Shown here piece by piece: positions 20,508 to 33,032 of a DNA stretch of 64,000 nucleotides. Source of the stretch: Mesorhabditis belari (taxonomy: Eukaryota > Nematoda > Chromadorea > Rhabditida > Rhabditidae); contig CAUEEP010000923.1 in the NCBI GenBank assembly GCA_958450365.1, positions 1,009,501 to 1,073,500 of the forward strand, given 5' to 3'. The notes below the pieces were generated by a model. It did not search any database, was not told the DNA's origin, and was given only the letters and a program-made list of their open reading frames with translations. The translations under genes were made by a program, and so were the position numbers. Position 1 is the stretch's first letter; each line of letters begins with the position of its first letter.

Positions 20508-23500
20508 AGAGACAATTAGATTTTAACCCTCGGCAAATCTTTTCTTTCTTTTTATATCCATTGGCAAATCTATTATTACCTAAGGCAAATGAGCCTTTGG
20601 CCAGTTAGCTGAGTATCTTGAATTTGAATTAAGGAGAAAACGCGCGAAACTTCCTAAACGCTCATTTATTCTACCAGCCCTTCCCTAACGGGTGCCTATT
20701 TTATTTGAATTTTTGTCTCTCTTTGCTATTTGAAAGAAAAGCCCCTTATTATTTGTTTTTTTGCAGAGCTATTTCTGCCGGCCCCCGGAATTCGGGTGCA
20801 ACGCGAGCCACGAGACGCCTGCGACTCTCCAACAGCCTAAACACCGGACCGCAGAAGTTTGTGAGTTTTTTTTGGTTTTCACCTAAATGCTTTTGCTCTT
20901 GTAAAGTTTCCTAAAGTGGCCTGTAGGTGCCCTGTTGTTTCCTTTTGTAAAAACTTAATAAAGATTAGCAAATTTCAAACTGCAACCTGGCCCATTCGAA
21001 TCAAAACAAAGTGTGCGAAACCGAACATCGTTTCGCTAAGCATCGGGCAGTTTCATGATTTTATACCTTTGATATTTATATGAATCTTGGACAAACAAAG
21101 ACGTCTAGCGCCCATTATTCTTTCCATGAACTTCACTTTAGCCACAGGGATCTAAAGCTAGAAAGTTAAAGTCAGTTTAGTTAAATATTAATCTTAAATC
21201 TAATCAAGGAATTCCCAAACTTTCCAATATAAGCGACAGGGCCGAGATTCTGTTGGCGAGTGTATCGGTGTCGTGTAAAACCACAAATCCATCGGTACAG
21301 ATAATAGGCCTGTATTGATAGACTAAAGAAACCCACTGATGCTAAACAGAATGGTTGCAATTTGGATTTTGCCAATCATTGTCAAAGAAAGATTAATTTC
21401 TAACGCACTGTTTCGGAAAAGCACGTTCCTTGAAGTTAAAAAGCGGTTGTTTATGAGTTAGAGAAGGCTATAGAGAAGGCAACAAAACATCCAGAGGTGA
21501 CTTTAGAAAGCTTTAGAGCAAAAGAATTTAGACCAAAAGCCGAAAACAGACTCACGAACTTCTTCGTTTCGACGATCAGGCTAATATGGTTGATAGTGTA
21601 GATAGTGTAGCGAGAGTGGGCCGGCCTGTCGTGGCTGAGCTGGCGTTGTGCCTGGTTGGTGTCTTCATAGTGAACCAATGAAACTAATTACACTCACATC
21701 TAATAGCGTGGGCGCAAGTGTCTTTTTCTCTTTTCACATTTTTTTGTATTATTCGCTCAAAAATTCAAGAACGGATTTTTCGTGTCCATAGATTACTGAA
21801 AATGGCTTTTGGGTGTTTTAGTACCTCGGGGTTGAAATTTTTCATGCTTCTTATGGCTGATAAGGGGAGTTACCTAGAGATTGTTGAGAATTTTGTCTAG
21901 AGGGGGCCTCATATACATATGCTTCAACTGCAAAATTACTTCAGAATTATCCGTAATCACTCTGGAGGGTCTGGCCCAGTCAAAGAATCACTGATTCCTA
22001 CAAAAATTTCACAGGTTAATTTTGAGTGGCCGTGCCCAATATCTAACCGGAAGAGGCCAACAATTTTTTTTGAATTTGCCTTTTGACTGGGCTACAACCT
22101 CCCAAGTGATTAGGATTAATTATGACACACTCTGTAAAAGCTTTTACTTCTTATTGTCTGTATCTATTTACGAATTCTAATTGTTTTTACAGAAAGAATG
22201 ATGGAGAATGCCGAAATGCCTTTGAGAATGCCGCTGGAAATGCGAAAGCTGAGATCATTCCCAATCGAGAAGCTATGCTATGACCTAAAGCTGGAGGTTC
22301 TGGAGCAAATGGAGCCCGACGATGCGATCGAATTGGCCAAGGTGAATGCAGGATTTCGATCGATCCTGCTGCGGACACCCTGGATAGTTTTTGGGCATCA
22401 CGTGAGCTGCATCGAGAATCAAGAATTCGGCGCGATTTGGATCCTGAAATTGGACTATTATGACGCGTCTGGATACCATGATCCCACTCTCGACCTACCA
22501 TTGACCAAAGGAATCCGCTCGTGTCACCGATATCGTGTATTTTATTGGAACGACGAACACACGACCATCCTCGCGAATCAATTGGAGTCTGTGAAAGATT
22601 TGGAGCTCACGGTGTACAAAAACGAGGTTTTGCTAAAATTTTTTGAGAATTACGGCTCGATGATCGAAGAATCCGCGTATTTTTACGGGAAAGTTGATTT
22701 GTCTAGTGAAGTGATCAAAGAGCTTTTCAAGCACTTCATTGCAAATCAGATGAGTGATTGCAAAAGAGTCAGGTTTTATTGCTTTTCCACTGCTGTCTTT
22801 CACTTCTACTACGATGCTTTTGTCAAGACTTCGGTAAAATTCTTGCAAGCGGATGTTGAAAGGGGTGTCTTTGAAGAGATCGTGCAATTAATCGTAAAAA
22901 AGCCGATCCCAAGCAAGAATTTGCAGGCGGCTTTTCATGTGGAAACATTCTATTCTCAGGAGATGCATGGCCGGATCGTCGATTTTCTTTCGCAATTCCC
23001 TGGAATGAAGCGATCCGGCGGAGTCACGAAAATGGCGAACGAACTCTTGGAAAAGCATTTGATCAATGTTAGGATAAATTTCACGGAGAAATCAAATCTG
23101 GTTTTTCGACGAAACATTGACTCCAACAGGGATTGTGTCTACATGTTTGAATCGGACAGGAAATACAAGACACAATTTTTGGCCTTCTATGTTTTGAATT
23201 TCGATTTTGAATAGGTTTTTAGGGTGTTTTCGGTTTTTTGTACGCTTTCAGTGCATTTATTAAGTTATTGTCAGTTATTGTGAGTTATTGTGAGTTATTT
23301 CAGTCATTTTATTCATGCTCTTTATTATCTATGCAACCCGAGTAGAATTAGACAAGGATGAAGCGATCGTTTTTATTTTGTCACGTGTGGTTCAGTTTTT
23401 CTTGAGAATTTCCAAAATTATTTGTTTCGTATAAAGAGTAAAGCTTTATAGACGGCCAATAAAAAGTGAAATGAAAAAGTTGGCCAAAATATTTGAATGC

Positions 23501-23679
23501 GATACACATTGATTGGAGATCGGATAGATCGTCGCGTTTTCTTCATTTCTGGTCACCTTTGGGTCTGCTTGGGGTGGAGGATGACTTGGAAGTTTGCTTA
23601 CTTTTACTAAGTGTCGGAGTTTCCAATGAAATTCTTAAATTGTGTGAGACACTAAATCTAGTGCGCACCTTTGGGTAAT
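20508..23679. repeat. direct segmental duplication, copy B
   Basis: Second copy of the block at 11776-14703, with few substitutions. It carries an extra segment at about 21890-22055 that copy A lacks, and small tandem expansions (for example GTTATTGTGAGTTATTG near 23270-23290). Both copies have an F-box-like gene with intact frame. Confidence 0.9.
22198..23214 (+). CDS. F-box-like protein, copy B
   Basis: 338 residues in one exon after the acceptor TTTTTACAG, with the same start context as copy A. The F-box part (residues about 17-60) is identical except for one residue (GRHVSC becomes GHHVSC). Most substitutions are in the middle and C-terminal half, for example LTKGIRSCHRYRVFYW against LTKRIRSCLQYCVLYW and ADVERGVFEEIVQ against ANVESDVFEEVVQ; one codon is lost near residue 250. 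The intact frame in both copies suggests both may be functional or that the duplication is recent. Role in SCF ubiquitin ligases is inferred from the F-box only. Confidence 0.7.
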   Translation: MMENAEMPLRMPLEMRKLRSFPIEKLCYDLKLEVLEQMEPDDAIELAKVNAGFRSILLRTPWIVFGHHVSCIENQEFGAIWILKLDYYDASGYHDPTLDLPLTKGIRSCHRYRVFYWNDEHTTILANQLESVKDLELTVYKNEVLLKFFENYGSMIEESAYFYGKVDLSSEVIKELFKHFIANQMSDCKRVRFYCFSTAVFHFYYDAFVKTSVKFLQADVERGVFEEIVQLIVKKPIPSKNLQAAFHVETFYSQEMHGRIVDFLSQFPGMKRSGGVTKMANELLEKHLINVRINFTEKSNLVFRRNIDSNRDCVYMFESDRKYKTQFLAFYVLNFDFE

Positions 23680-24045
23680 AGGGTCAGGCCAGGGTCCCGG
23701 GTCAGGTGGGTTAGCAATTGCGTACCTTGACCTTGACCGAATTGACTTCAATTCCATTTCTTCTTGCAAATTCGAGGAACGAATCGAGATGTGGGCAATG
23801 TTCCTAGTAGTTTGGCGCTTGTTTCGGGCACTCCAAATCGATCGGATTGATGCATGGTCGGTCAAGATAGCATTAGAAGCTTGGCCATGCTTTCTTCAGA
23901 AATAATTGTGCGCCATTCGAAACGCAACGGCTCGGAACATTTTCGAATCAGAAGATGGACTTTCACAAGTGGATAAAATTCATTCGTCAATGAATCAGAG
24001 GTTTACATTTGATTTGCTAATGACGGTCTGGTTTTCAAATTGAAT

Positions 24046-24606
24046 ATGGCCAATGGACAAATTGACGACTTGAGGAAGGAGCTCGAGGAAGTTCAACAAA
24101 GATGCTACAATTTAAGTAAGGGTTTTTTGCTTTCTTTTAAGGGTTAATTTTAGGAATTGCAGCGCAAAGCTCATGGGAGCTAACCCATGCCAGTGACACA
24201 ACACAGGTCTTGAATCTACAAAGTGCGAAGAAAGCAAGTCGTTTAGATATTCCACTTGTGAATGAATCCTTTGGAAGCGGCCCATTTGCAGTTTAAGCAA
24301 AAAGAGGAAGAAGAAGAACGGGATAGAAAGAGGAAATTGGTTTTTGAATCAAATCTACTTTTTTGCAGCCACTTTCACTAAATAGTAATCAATTTTTAGG
24401 TAGATGCTGGACCAAGTGAAGACCACGGAGAGTTGGAGGCTAAACGAGCCAAAATGAATGAACGGGTGACTGGTATGGTCGTTTTTTTCGTGCTCTAGTA
24501 CCTGAAGAGCAACTTAGACGTGCAGAACAGTCGAAAGCAAAAGCCGTCGAAATACTATTTACTAAAGTATCTACTAATTTATGTCTAGGCTCAAGTTATC
24601 AATTGA
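24046..24606 (+). CDS. predicted coiled-coil protein, unknown
   Basis: Exons 24046-24115, 24154 to about 24257, about 24291-24339, 24400-24472, 24499-24566 and 24589-24606 (TGA). The start MANGQIDDLRKELEEVQQRC is heptad-like. Later parts are highly charged (KQKEEEEERDRKRKL) and helical (PEEQLRRAEQSKAKAVEILF). The join between the second and third pieces requires either a 34-base intron (24257-24290, ends GT/AG) or a frameshift, since the second exon otherwise stops at 24296. I do not recognise the family. The gene sits just beyond the F-box duplication and is the only clear plus-strand coding unit between 23.7 and 30.5 kb. Confidence 0.5.
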
Positions 24607-24873
24607 AGGCAACTTGGCTCGTCGTTATCGAGAAGTTTCAACCGCTCTCACGGGATGCCAGATCAAGGCATGGCTTTGTGTGCGCTTGGCCAAACCGGGA
24701 ATTTCAGATGCGAGATGAAGAGTGTCATGTTGTGAGCTGTATTGGAGTTGAACGGAAGAGGTCTGATTTGACGATTTTCACAACGATTTCGTAAAAATAA
24801 TAATCACATTTCCAATACACATATCACTTTTCCTTCAAGGGTGAATAAATCATAAACTATTTTTATAGGCTTC

Positions 24874-25137
24874 TTAATAAAAATCACTAACCATTGTCTC
24901 GGGATAACAATTGGGATTGGTTGGGGAAACCTGGCAATAGGACTTGCTTGCATGGTAGGCATTTCTGAAAAGCGCCAAGCTCTTCGCATATTTTGCTTCG
25001 GTTCTTTTGTATGCTGCTGTAACCGCATCGGAATCGCGCAGAAGTAGGAAAAATAAGTTGAGAATAAAGACCACATCGCATTGAGGAAATAAATGAATTT
25101 TTACACTGTTGAAAAAGCTTGTCGTCAACCTTAGCAT
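24874..25137 (-). CDS. uncharacterised exon, possibly secreted protein
   Basis: Two minus-strand frames stay open here. One reads VVFILNLFFLLLRDSDAVTA followed by YKRTEAKYAKSLALF; the other reads CEELGAFQKCLPCKQVLLPG with several cysteines. The hydrophobic start of the first could be a signal peptide. A partial copy lies at 19500-19640. I cannot decide the frame or name a family. Confidence 0.3.
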   Translation of the reverse strand: MLRLTTSFFNSVKIHLFPQCDVVFILNLFFLLLRDSDAVTAAYKRTEAKYAKSLALFRNAYHASKSYCQVSPTNPNCYPETMVSDFY

Positions 25138-26363
25138 TCAAGTGTCTTATGTGTGATTTTTTTTGGGAGTGTGCAATTGGGTAGTCAAAAGGGTGACGGC
25201 TCGATGATGCGCTTTAGGAAACCAGCAAATTCGTAAATTTGTTATTTTTCAACGGAAAGTTTTTCATTTGAAAGAGTTTCATCGGCTCAGCCCAGCTGTA
25301 CTCAACTCCGAACAGTTACTTGAATTCCTTGAATTGAAAATAACAACCCATCATACAAGTGACGTTTTAGGAGATCTCGTTGATGCATTGGCTGGATAAG
25401 TCGACGGGCGGAGAGTGATGGGCTTCTCTTCTCTTCACTTCTCTTCACTTCTCCACTCGACTATACCTCCCATCCGCCTACACATCCACATTCCCCGTTA
25501 TTCCCTCAAAAGGATAAGCATGTTCACAAGGGTTTTGTCAAAATTTCTCTCTTCTTGATCTAAGAATTTTCCCTTGAGACTTTTCAATTCTCTGTCACCG
25601 AAAGAAAGAAAGCTTTTCTCCGCAAAAAATGACGGCAAGACAATGGGCATAAAAGTCTGAAATTTTCAAAAAAAAAAGTATTCATTTTGTTTGGGATTTC
25701 GATGCTTTTGAAAGCCCATTTGTCCCAAAACGTACCAATTTTCGGAAACTAGGTAATCTTTGCTAATTTTATCCAATCATTCTACTTTTCATGTGATTCT
25801 ATGCGGTTCGCAAGAGATATAAAAAAATAGATTGCTTTGATGTGATAAAAAATACAAAATGTGCCCCTGACCGTACCCCGGCAATATACTTTATCAATGC
25901 AAAGAAGTATAAAGCTCAAAATGTCAACCACATTCTATTTTATTCAAAATAAAAAAGTCCAAATATTCCTCCGGAATCCCTTTCTTTTTCTCATTTTTTT
26001 CCACCATTTTTCTTTATTTTTGTGGCTTTGTCGGGGAAAGTTCTCGAAAATAGCCGCATTTCTCTTGTTTTTCCCCCTTTCATCGCAAATGAATGTCTTC
26101 AATTCTCCAATTCTCCAATTCCCCAATTTTCAACGCCAAATCTGCACCCACCGCGTCATGAAAAGCGCCTCCACATCAGAAAAAAAAAGCGTAAATGGGC
26201 AGTTTTTTTTGAGTGTTAAAACTGTGGCATTTAGGTTTTGAGTTGGAAAATTTCAAATATAAATTTAAAAATAGATTCAAAGATTATAGAGTATGCTTAA
26301 ATTTGAGTAAATTTTACTGTAGAATTGCAATTTGAAAAATATTTTGATGCTGGGAATGTAGCG

Positions 26364-26458
26364 GGGGGTTTTGAAACTTTGAACTTTGAATGGAACTTTG
26401 AAACTTTGAACTTTGAAACTTTGAATTTTGACTTTGAAACTTTGAAACTTTGAAAGTA
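26364..26458. repeat. CTTTGAAA-type simple tandem repeat
   Basis: About ten units of GAAACTTT / GAACTTT in a row with small length changes. Confidence 0.85.
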
Positions 26459-27944
26459 ACTCAAAATGATCGTACTTTATAAATTTATTTTCAAAAAGCT
26501 ATTATCCGGGTTTTTATATTAGATTTATGGGTAGTTTGTTTTTTTCTTAAACGAACTTTAACAAGAGGAACTCATGCCTATCAACTATGGCAATTCCGGT
26601 TCTGTTCTATGGGGGAAAGCTCCAGTTTTGCGCAAAATCAGTTCCAGAATCTGTTTTAAGTTTTGAGTTGGCTTGAAATTGGGCTATCTTTTGAATTTGC
26701 TTGCTTAATCAACGTTAAAAGAATTCAGTTTTCTCAGGCCTTTCAAATCCGATCTAAATCTTCAATTCCTATTTTTCAATTCCCTTTTGGTAAAAATTTA
26801 ATGTTTTTAAAATTTTTATTGAAAAAATTTTTTTTCCTAGTAGTCCAGGGGTTAGTTTTCGAAAAATTTCATAGTTTCTCAAATTTGGATTGAAAAAAAA
26901 AGTTTTCTGAACGCTGTTAATGCTTTCAAAACAAAGTTGTCAATCTGCAAATTGGAAATTTTTGTTTTAATAACGTTCCTCGACATTTCAAAAAGTTTAC
27001 CAATAACTTTTTTTTAAAACTAAGAACTTCAAATCTCAAAATTTCCTATTGAATGTTCAAAATATGGATTTTCTTCGAAATCTCTGATTTCAATAAAAGA
27101 TACAAATGTTTCAAGATCAAGATATCAAAATTTTCTTTCGAAATCCTCATAAAGTTCTCCCCGAGTCTCTTCCAAATTTGGGTTTCATTGAAGAAGAAAA
27201 TTCTTTAGCAAAACGAAGAAAAGGTTTCCCTGAGATTCTCCCATCATTTCTCAAGACTCCAATCAAAAATAATGACCACTTCTAAATCTAAGATTTCTTT
27301 TCAATTTTTCTTTCAAAGCAACTTCTAGAAGGCTTCTTCTGTACCATTTTCTTGATATCATCTCTTTTTTTGCTCTCTTCAATCAAAGATTTCCTCCAAT
27401 TTTCTGAATCATTTTTTGAAACTTTAAAATTTCAATAATATGTTGAGCTTTTTAAAATTCCTCGCTAAGCGTTCGCGTGGAACAAATGGAACAAATATTT
27501 TATGCAAAATGAAAGACAAAAGCGGCATGAATAATGGAAAACCGTTTTTTTTTGACAGCATCACTTGTTTTTGTTTTCTGTTTCTCATTTCTGAGCTGAA
27601 TAGCTTTGAATTCGGGGATTCAATTAGAAAATTCATTATCAGCTCTTTTACTAGAGTATTTTGTTAGGATTTTTGTGTGTGAACTGTTTTCAAGCGTTTT
27701 TGTGTTTGTTGTACATCAGTTGTACTTCGTCTGTTCGAAATTTCACTAGAGCTTTGGTGGTTATTGATTAGTGTGACGGATATCAAAAATTGTTTAGTCA
27801 CTAGAACAGCTTGAGCCACTAAAACAGTTTCATAAGCTAGATTCTTAGGCCAGATCAGTCTATATTTCAAAACAAAGCCAGAAGTCAGACCCTGGCCTAT
27901 CTTTGCTGCAGACTTAATCCACAAAAAGTACTCGAGTTCGCTAG

Positions 27945-28085
27945 AAGCTGGGCCTGGTTATTGTTCTTGGCTTTGGCCTAGCCTGGATGATTGGTCTTGG
28001 CCTGATCTAGCCTGGGTTCTTGGCTTTGGCTCCGGCCTAGCCTGGGTTCTTGGTCTTGGCTCTAACCTAGCCTCGTTTCAGGTCC
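27945..28085. repeat. degenerate tandem repeat of about 33 bp
   Basis: Four units containing TTCTTGGCTTTGGC and CCTAGCCTGG follow each other. Confidence 0.7.
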
Positions 28086-29330
28086 TAGGACTTGGTTGAA
28101 AATCCTGAGAACTATTGATCTGATATAAGACCCAAATAGTAGCATCAAGTCCATTGAGACAAAGACAACTTCAAATCCAATTAGATCAATCTCAGTGCAG
28201 CCAAATGCCAGAAGTGGTTTCACCCATTGTCAAAACGATTCCATTCTTTTTTATCAGCCTAAAATCCAAAATCCAGCTTTAAATTCTCAATCTATCCATT
28301 CAATTCAGCAAACCTGATCAAAAATCTCCATCAAACACTTCCTTGTTAGTGGAATCTTTAATGATTTCCCAATCCTTCCTCCCATTCATCCCATTCGTAA
28401 CCCAATCCCCTTCTTCGTATCAGTTGATGGAATATTCTCACCAGAGATTTGTCCCCTCATCATCATCATTTTCCTTTTCTTTTCCATTCCCAAAAAAGGA
28501 CTCCATTCTCAATTCGTGCGCAAATGGGACACCAGAGAAAATATTATTGTCCTAGCTTGGCTTCTAAGGGTTTTTAGTGTTGAGAAATCTATTTAGAAAG
28601 CTTTCAAGAATCTATCAAGCCAGTAACCTAGCACTGAAAAATTATGCATCATCCAAAACTGAATCCCGAATATTGTAGTAAATCGATAGTAAGTCGATCT
28701 AACAATTCACTTCAGCCATTTCAATATTTACTTGGCTCTATAAGATCAATGCATTATTTTCTTTCTTAATTTTGTGATGCTTTGTGTGAGAAGTAGTTAA
28801 GCCTAAATTGTAGTCATTCTCTTCAAAAACAATAGAATAAATCTGTTCTCTGATATTACAAAAATATTTTTAAAAATAAGATTTTTTCGGATAATCCCTT
28901 TATAAAAGAGTTTTCTAGAGTTTCTCGGGGGCGATTTTTTTTGAACTATTTTTGGGTATTTCAGCTCAACTCATGGGTTTCCTTTTGAATGATAAAATTG
29001 GATAAAATTGAATTCAAATATAAATCTAGATTTAAAACTAGATAAAGATAACAAAAATCAAACCAAATTTCGAATAAAATGCGTGTTTTGAAAGATTTCC
29101 TTGTATTGGCAAGTGGGCGAGATTTGATTAGCGTCAAAAGGTGATTGTTGTCTTGTAGCTCAAAGTTTTATCGAATTACAAGCCCAAAAAGTGCGTTGAA
29201 CTTTAAAAATATCAAGTTTTTTTGCGTAAATAAACCATTAGATATGACAATATTCAGATCTAAACCAATCTTTTTGAAGCCATTCAACAACTTTGCTTTG
29301 ACTTTAGCTCTTTCATCACCTCCAGGTCTT

Positions 29331-29401
29331 GTCCAGCTGGCCGACCGGTTAGGAGTCTTGGCTCTTAAGCGAAAGGTCGAGGGTTCAATCACGCTGGCAA
29401 G
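29331..29401 (+). other. tRNA-like sequence, paralogous to the one at 34115
   Basis: TGGCCGACCGGTTAGG (A-box like) and GAGGGTTCAATCACG (B box with one change). The ends GTCCAGC and GCTGGCA almost pair. Shares CGAC.GG.TA.G and CTCTTA with the copy at 34115-34199, so the two derive from one tRNA or SINE. Confidence 0.5.
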
Positions 29402-30498
29402 ATAAAAATGTTTCTTTTTCCCACCAAGTGGTTTTTTTTTCTTTTATAACATTTGGATAATAGGGATAATAGGGGTAACGACGGCCGCAGTGCCATTAAA
29501 AATTGTGTTTTTAGGCCTTTATGTTTTATTATGTATCCTTTATTTGTATTGCATTCTTGTTTTTTTTAAATGTATTTCCTCTTTTTCAGCACTCTACAAT
29601 TTCCCGATAATCGTGATTTTTGTCTGAATTCTTGAAAAGTTTTGCTTTTTTTTTTGATGGAATTATAATTATTAGCTGTATTTTTTTCTGAAATTTGATC
29701 GAAAATTGATTGTAGAACTTCATTTTCCATTTTGTTTAATGTCAAACTTGCGAATTTTGGCTAAATGCTACTTTTAAAGCCTGTCCCAGCCTATCGTAAT
29801 CTCGACTATGGTAGAAACTACTTGGTAGCCAAAACCGTAGCCACTCTATCGTAACTTGGTTTAAATCTCCATACTATAGAGTTGATCTAGATCTGTGTTT
29901 CTTAGTTCTAATTCTTGTTACTAGTTGATCTAGCGATAATCTAAGATTATTAATCTTTACGATCACATAGTGACGGCTATTATTTAGCCAAACTAAAGTT
30001 ACTGTATTGACTAATTGTGTCGCGGATTACGGTAGCCGAGTCACGCTTTAACACATTCACGACAATGGTATTTTGACGGTACAATCGCGTAGCCATTACT
30101 GTTTTACTGATAATTTGGCAAGCATTCAACAATAAACTGAACTATTATAGCTCATTCGAGCGCCCTGAATCTCTTCTTGAAAACTAGAACAAAGTTACCA
30201 AGAGTTTTCTGTGAAATAAATCACAAAAGTTCTTAAAAGCTTGAGTTGACATTAAAAATAATCGTTATTAGTGGGCCGTGTCGTCGTGAATGTGTTAAAG
30301 CAGCAGAAAGCCAGCCAAAGCGGGAGTTTAAAAGCCCAAGATTCAAGTTATTCAATGAAATCTTCAAAAACTTTGATCTACTGCTAATCTTTGAAACTTT
30401 GAATCTCTTTGAATCAAAACCTCAATGAGTCTGCCGTACTTATTTTCATTGTTTATTAAACGATTTGTTCTTTTAATCGAATCTCTCCATTTCAGGTA

Positions 30499-31989
30499 AT
30501 GTCTTCATCATCGCTTTCCAATTTCTCTCTTTATTTATTGGGTGGTTTTCTCTTTTTTCTTTCGACAAGTCCATTCGTTGAGGGAGGACTCTTGAAAAGA
30601 AATGAGATTGCCCCATCGCTCGTTTGGGAAAGGCTTATTCAACTACAGGTGGAAAAGGATAAAAATAGATTCGAAAGTAGTAGAAATCTTTAGATTTTTA
30701 TGCAAAATTTCAGAATTCAATTGACAAGTTGGCCGAGGCGAATCGAGCCGTCCGTTGCCGAGTGCCCGGTGGGTTACTGAAAGAATGACATGAAAAACTA
30801 GAACTTAAAAGATTTTTAGATAAAAACTATGAGTATTATAGTTAAACATAAGAAAGCTTTAGATTTATTCCTAAAAATTTCCATTTTCCAGCACTCACCC
30901 AGAAACCGGCAACCGGTGAGCATCAAAAGACAAAGCGATTCGTTGGGCCGTCACAGCGACTCGAGGAGTTGATCAATCCATTTGTGTAAGTGTTTAATTA
31001 ATACCCAAATTCTATAGTTAGATAATAATTATGTATCTTGTTAAGTAAAGTAAGGCTAAGAGGACATTTGAAGTGCTTGGTGATCACATCAAAAGCAGGC
31101 CAAAAAACATCAATTTAGAAAAAAATTCCCTGAACCTGCAAAAACCAGGATCGGACCTGGTCAGGTTGGCTTGGAAGGTCAAAAGGTTGGCCAGAAGGTT
31201 GACTTAGATCGGACTTATAGACAAATCTATGACAAATCTGGTCTGCTAGAACTGATCTCCTAGAATAGAGCCAAGAATTTACTCTTCCAAGCCTATAAAA
31301 GGCCAACATTCAACTGATATCTGATATCTAAATGATCAATGATCTAAATGATATCTTTACATCCAGTACAGTTCGTCATTTTAGCCTCCACAGTATGGAC
31401 AAACGATTCGCCGGTCCATCACAGCGACTCGAAGAGCTCATCAATCCACTTGTGTACGTAATAGACATAGGAAAATTCCGTTCCAAGCCTAATTCCTCCT
31501 TTGTTCTCTCTAAATTTCTACGGATAGACAAATTTCTATTTTAGCCTTCACAATATGGACAAGCGATTCGCTGGGCCATCACAGCGACTCGAAGAGCTCA
31601 TTAATCCACTTGGGTAAATCCAAAAAATCTTTATATACTTAATTTGCATTTATTTTATACGCTAACGCTTAAATTTCTTATAAAATAGCGAAATTTCAGC
31701 CTTCACGAGATGAACAAGCGTTTCGCTGGGCCATCGCAACGCCTCGAGGAGCTCATCAATCCACTTGTGTAAGTTTACGGGGAAAGCTTGCAAATACTGT
31801 TTTAAATATATTTATATCTAATATAATTTTCAACTTTTTAGCCTTCACCAGATGAATAAGCGATACGTGGGCCCATCGCAGCGCCTCGAGGAGCTCATCA
31901 ACCCGTTGAGGTTTGAATTTGTGCGAAAGCTTTTTCAAAAGTTGGACAGCCGCTTTAAAGCGTGCTCCAGCTACCGTAATTACCATTAA
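30499..31989 (+). CDS. secreted multi-copy peptide precursor (putative neuropeptide)
   Basis: Seven coding exons: 30499-30648, 30714-30768, 30892-30985, 31385-31453, 31545-31613, 31700-31768 and 31842-31989 (TAA). The N-terminus is a signal peptide (hydrophobic core LYLLGGFLFFLS). From exon 3 on, the protein repeats a 23-residue unit: a KR dibasic site, then (F/Y)(V/A)GPSQRLEELINP, then a short linker such as LVLHNMD before the next KR. There are five units. Exons 4-6 are exactly 69 bases each, with identical phase, so each exon carries one unit shifted across the intron. Single KR sites, near-identical repeats and a signal peptide are the signature of a neuropeptide precursor. I do not recognise the peptide among nematode families I know. 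Only one unit (INPLG) shows a possible amidation glycine, and it is not next to a basic site. The last unit may splice further at TTGAG|GTTTGA. Confidence 0.75.
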
Positions 31990-33032
31990 TTTAGAGATAT
32001 TTGCATTTTCTTACGATAACTAACTGCCAACTACTGTAAGCCTAACTGGGCTACGGGTTACCGAGTCACGATCAGATTTTGGAACAAGCTTGCAAGTAGA
32101 GCAAGCTAAAATAATTATCTAAGCAATCAGCCTGCATATCTAAGTACATTCTATCATAATAATCATCATTATATCACCTCAATCCAGTGCCGAAACGAAA
32201 TCTCTTTAGTCTTGGCGCCGGTTACGGTAACCACTTACCCGAATCGATTCAAGAATATGAGGATTGTTGAAGATCTCCAAATCTTCAAAGATCTCTCCAA
32301 AGATCAAAGATCTCCAAATCTAGAGAATACGAGTAATTTGTGTTTGTATTTTTACATATTTCGAGAATAAATGAATTTCCGTTTTCATGAAAAAAGACAA
32401 AGCTTTATGCACATAAACTTTCACATAGCCGACGACTGTATTCGATTATTTTGTGCAGCTTGTTGCTCCCCGTCCGCCATTTTTGACGCATATCTCTGTG
32501 CTATCGTCTTTTTGATGAATTTTGAGTCGAATAGGGCACATTTCCCGGGTCGAGTGAAGAAAAATTGGAGAAGGCAAAGGAGGAGACAAGCAAACGACAT
32601 TCCCACATTGAACCAAACTGAAAATTTGAAATTTGATCACTTAGATAAATATATTAAAGTTTCTTACTCTAATCTTGTCTCTAGTTTTAAGTCAACCTAT
32701 AACTTTCGATATCCTTTGTGAACCCACATCAGAATCAGACCAAAAGATTGGATTGGAAAAGATCCATCTAAGATTAGATAAAAGTAGAGACAGGATAACT
32801 TTCAAGAGGTTTAGTTCTTAGGGTGAAAGGCTTGCAAGATTAGCTACCCTTGAACTTGGTCGGTTTAATGCTATTCAAAATCTCTTAACATATTCAGTAG
32901 ACATGGGCTTTTTGTAGTAAAAGGTGGGACTGACTCGTTTTCAAAGGCGCATTCTATGTACTTCAAGATTTTCAAGATTACAATACGGAAAGTGCCATTT
33001 TTTTGAGAAGGCATTATTCACAACACTCACAT
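31990..33032. other. no supported gene
   Basis: The expected 3' exons of the minus-strand Ostalpha-like gene should fall here, but I could not find them. Open frames at 32371-32721 and on the opposite strand overlap and show no family motif. Confidence 0.4.

Larger units (their letters stand above)
25141..30498. other. long stretch without a supported gene
   Basis: Open frames here are short, overlap on both strands and lack spliceable context. The content is AT-rich DNA, pyrimidine-rich stretches (25420-25500), CTTTGAAA tandems, a 33-bp tandem repeat and one tRNA-like sequence. The last few hundred bases are presumably the upstream region of the peptide-precursor gene at 30499, whose first coding exon follows an acceptor (ATTTCAG at 30489-30495). 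Confidence 0.5.
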
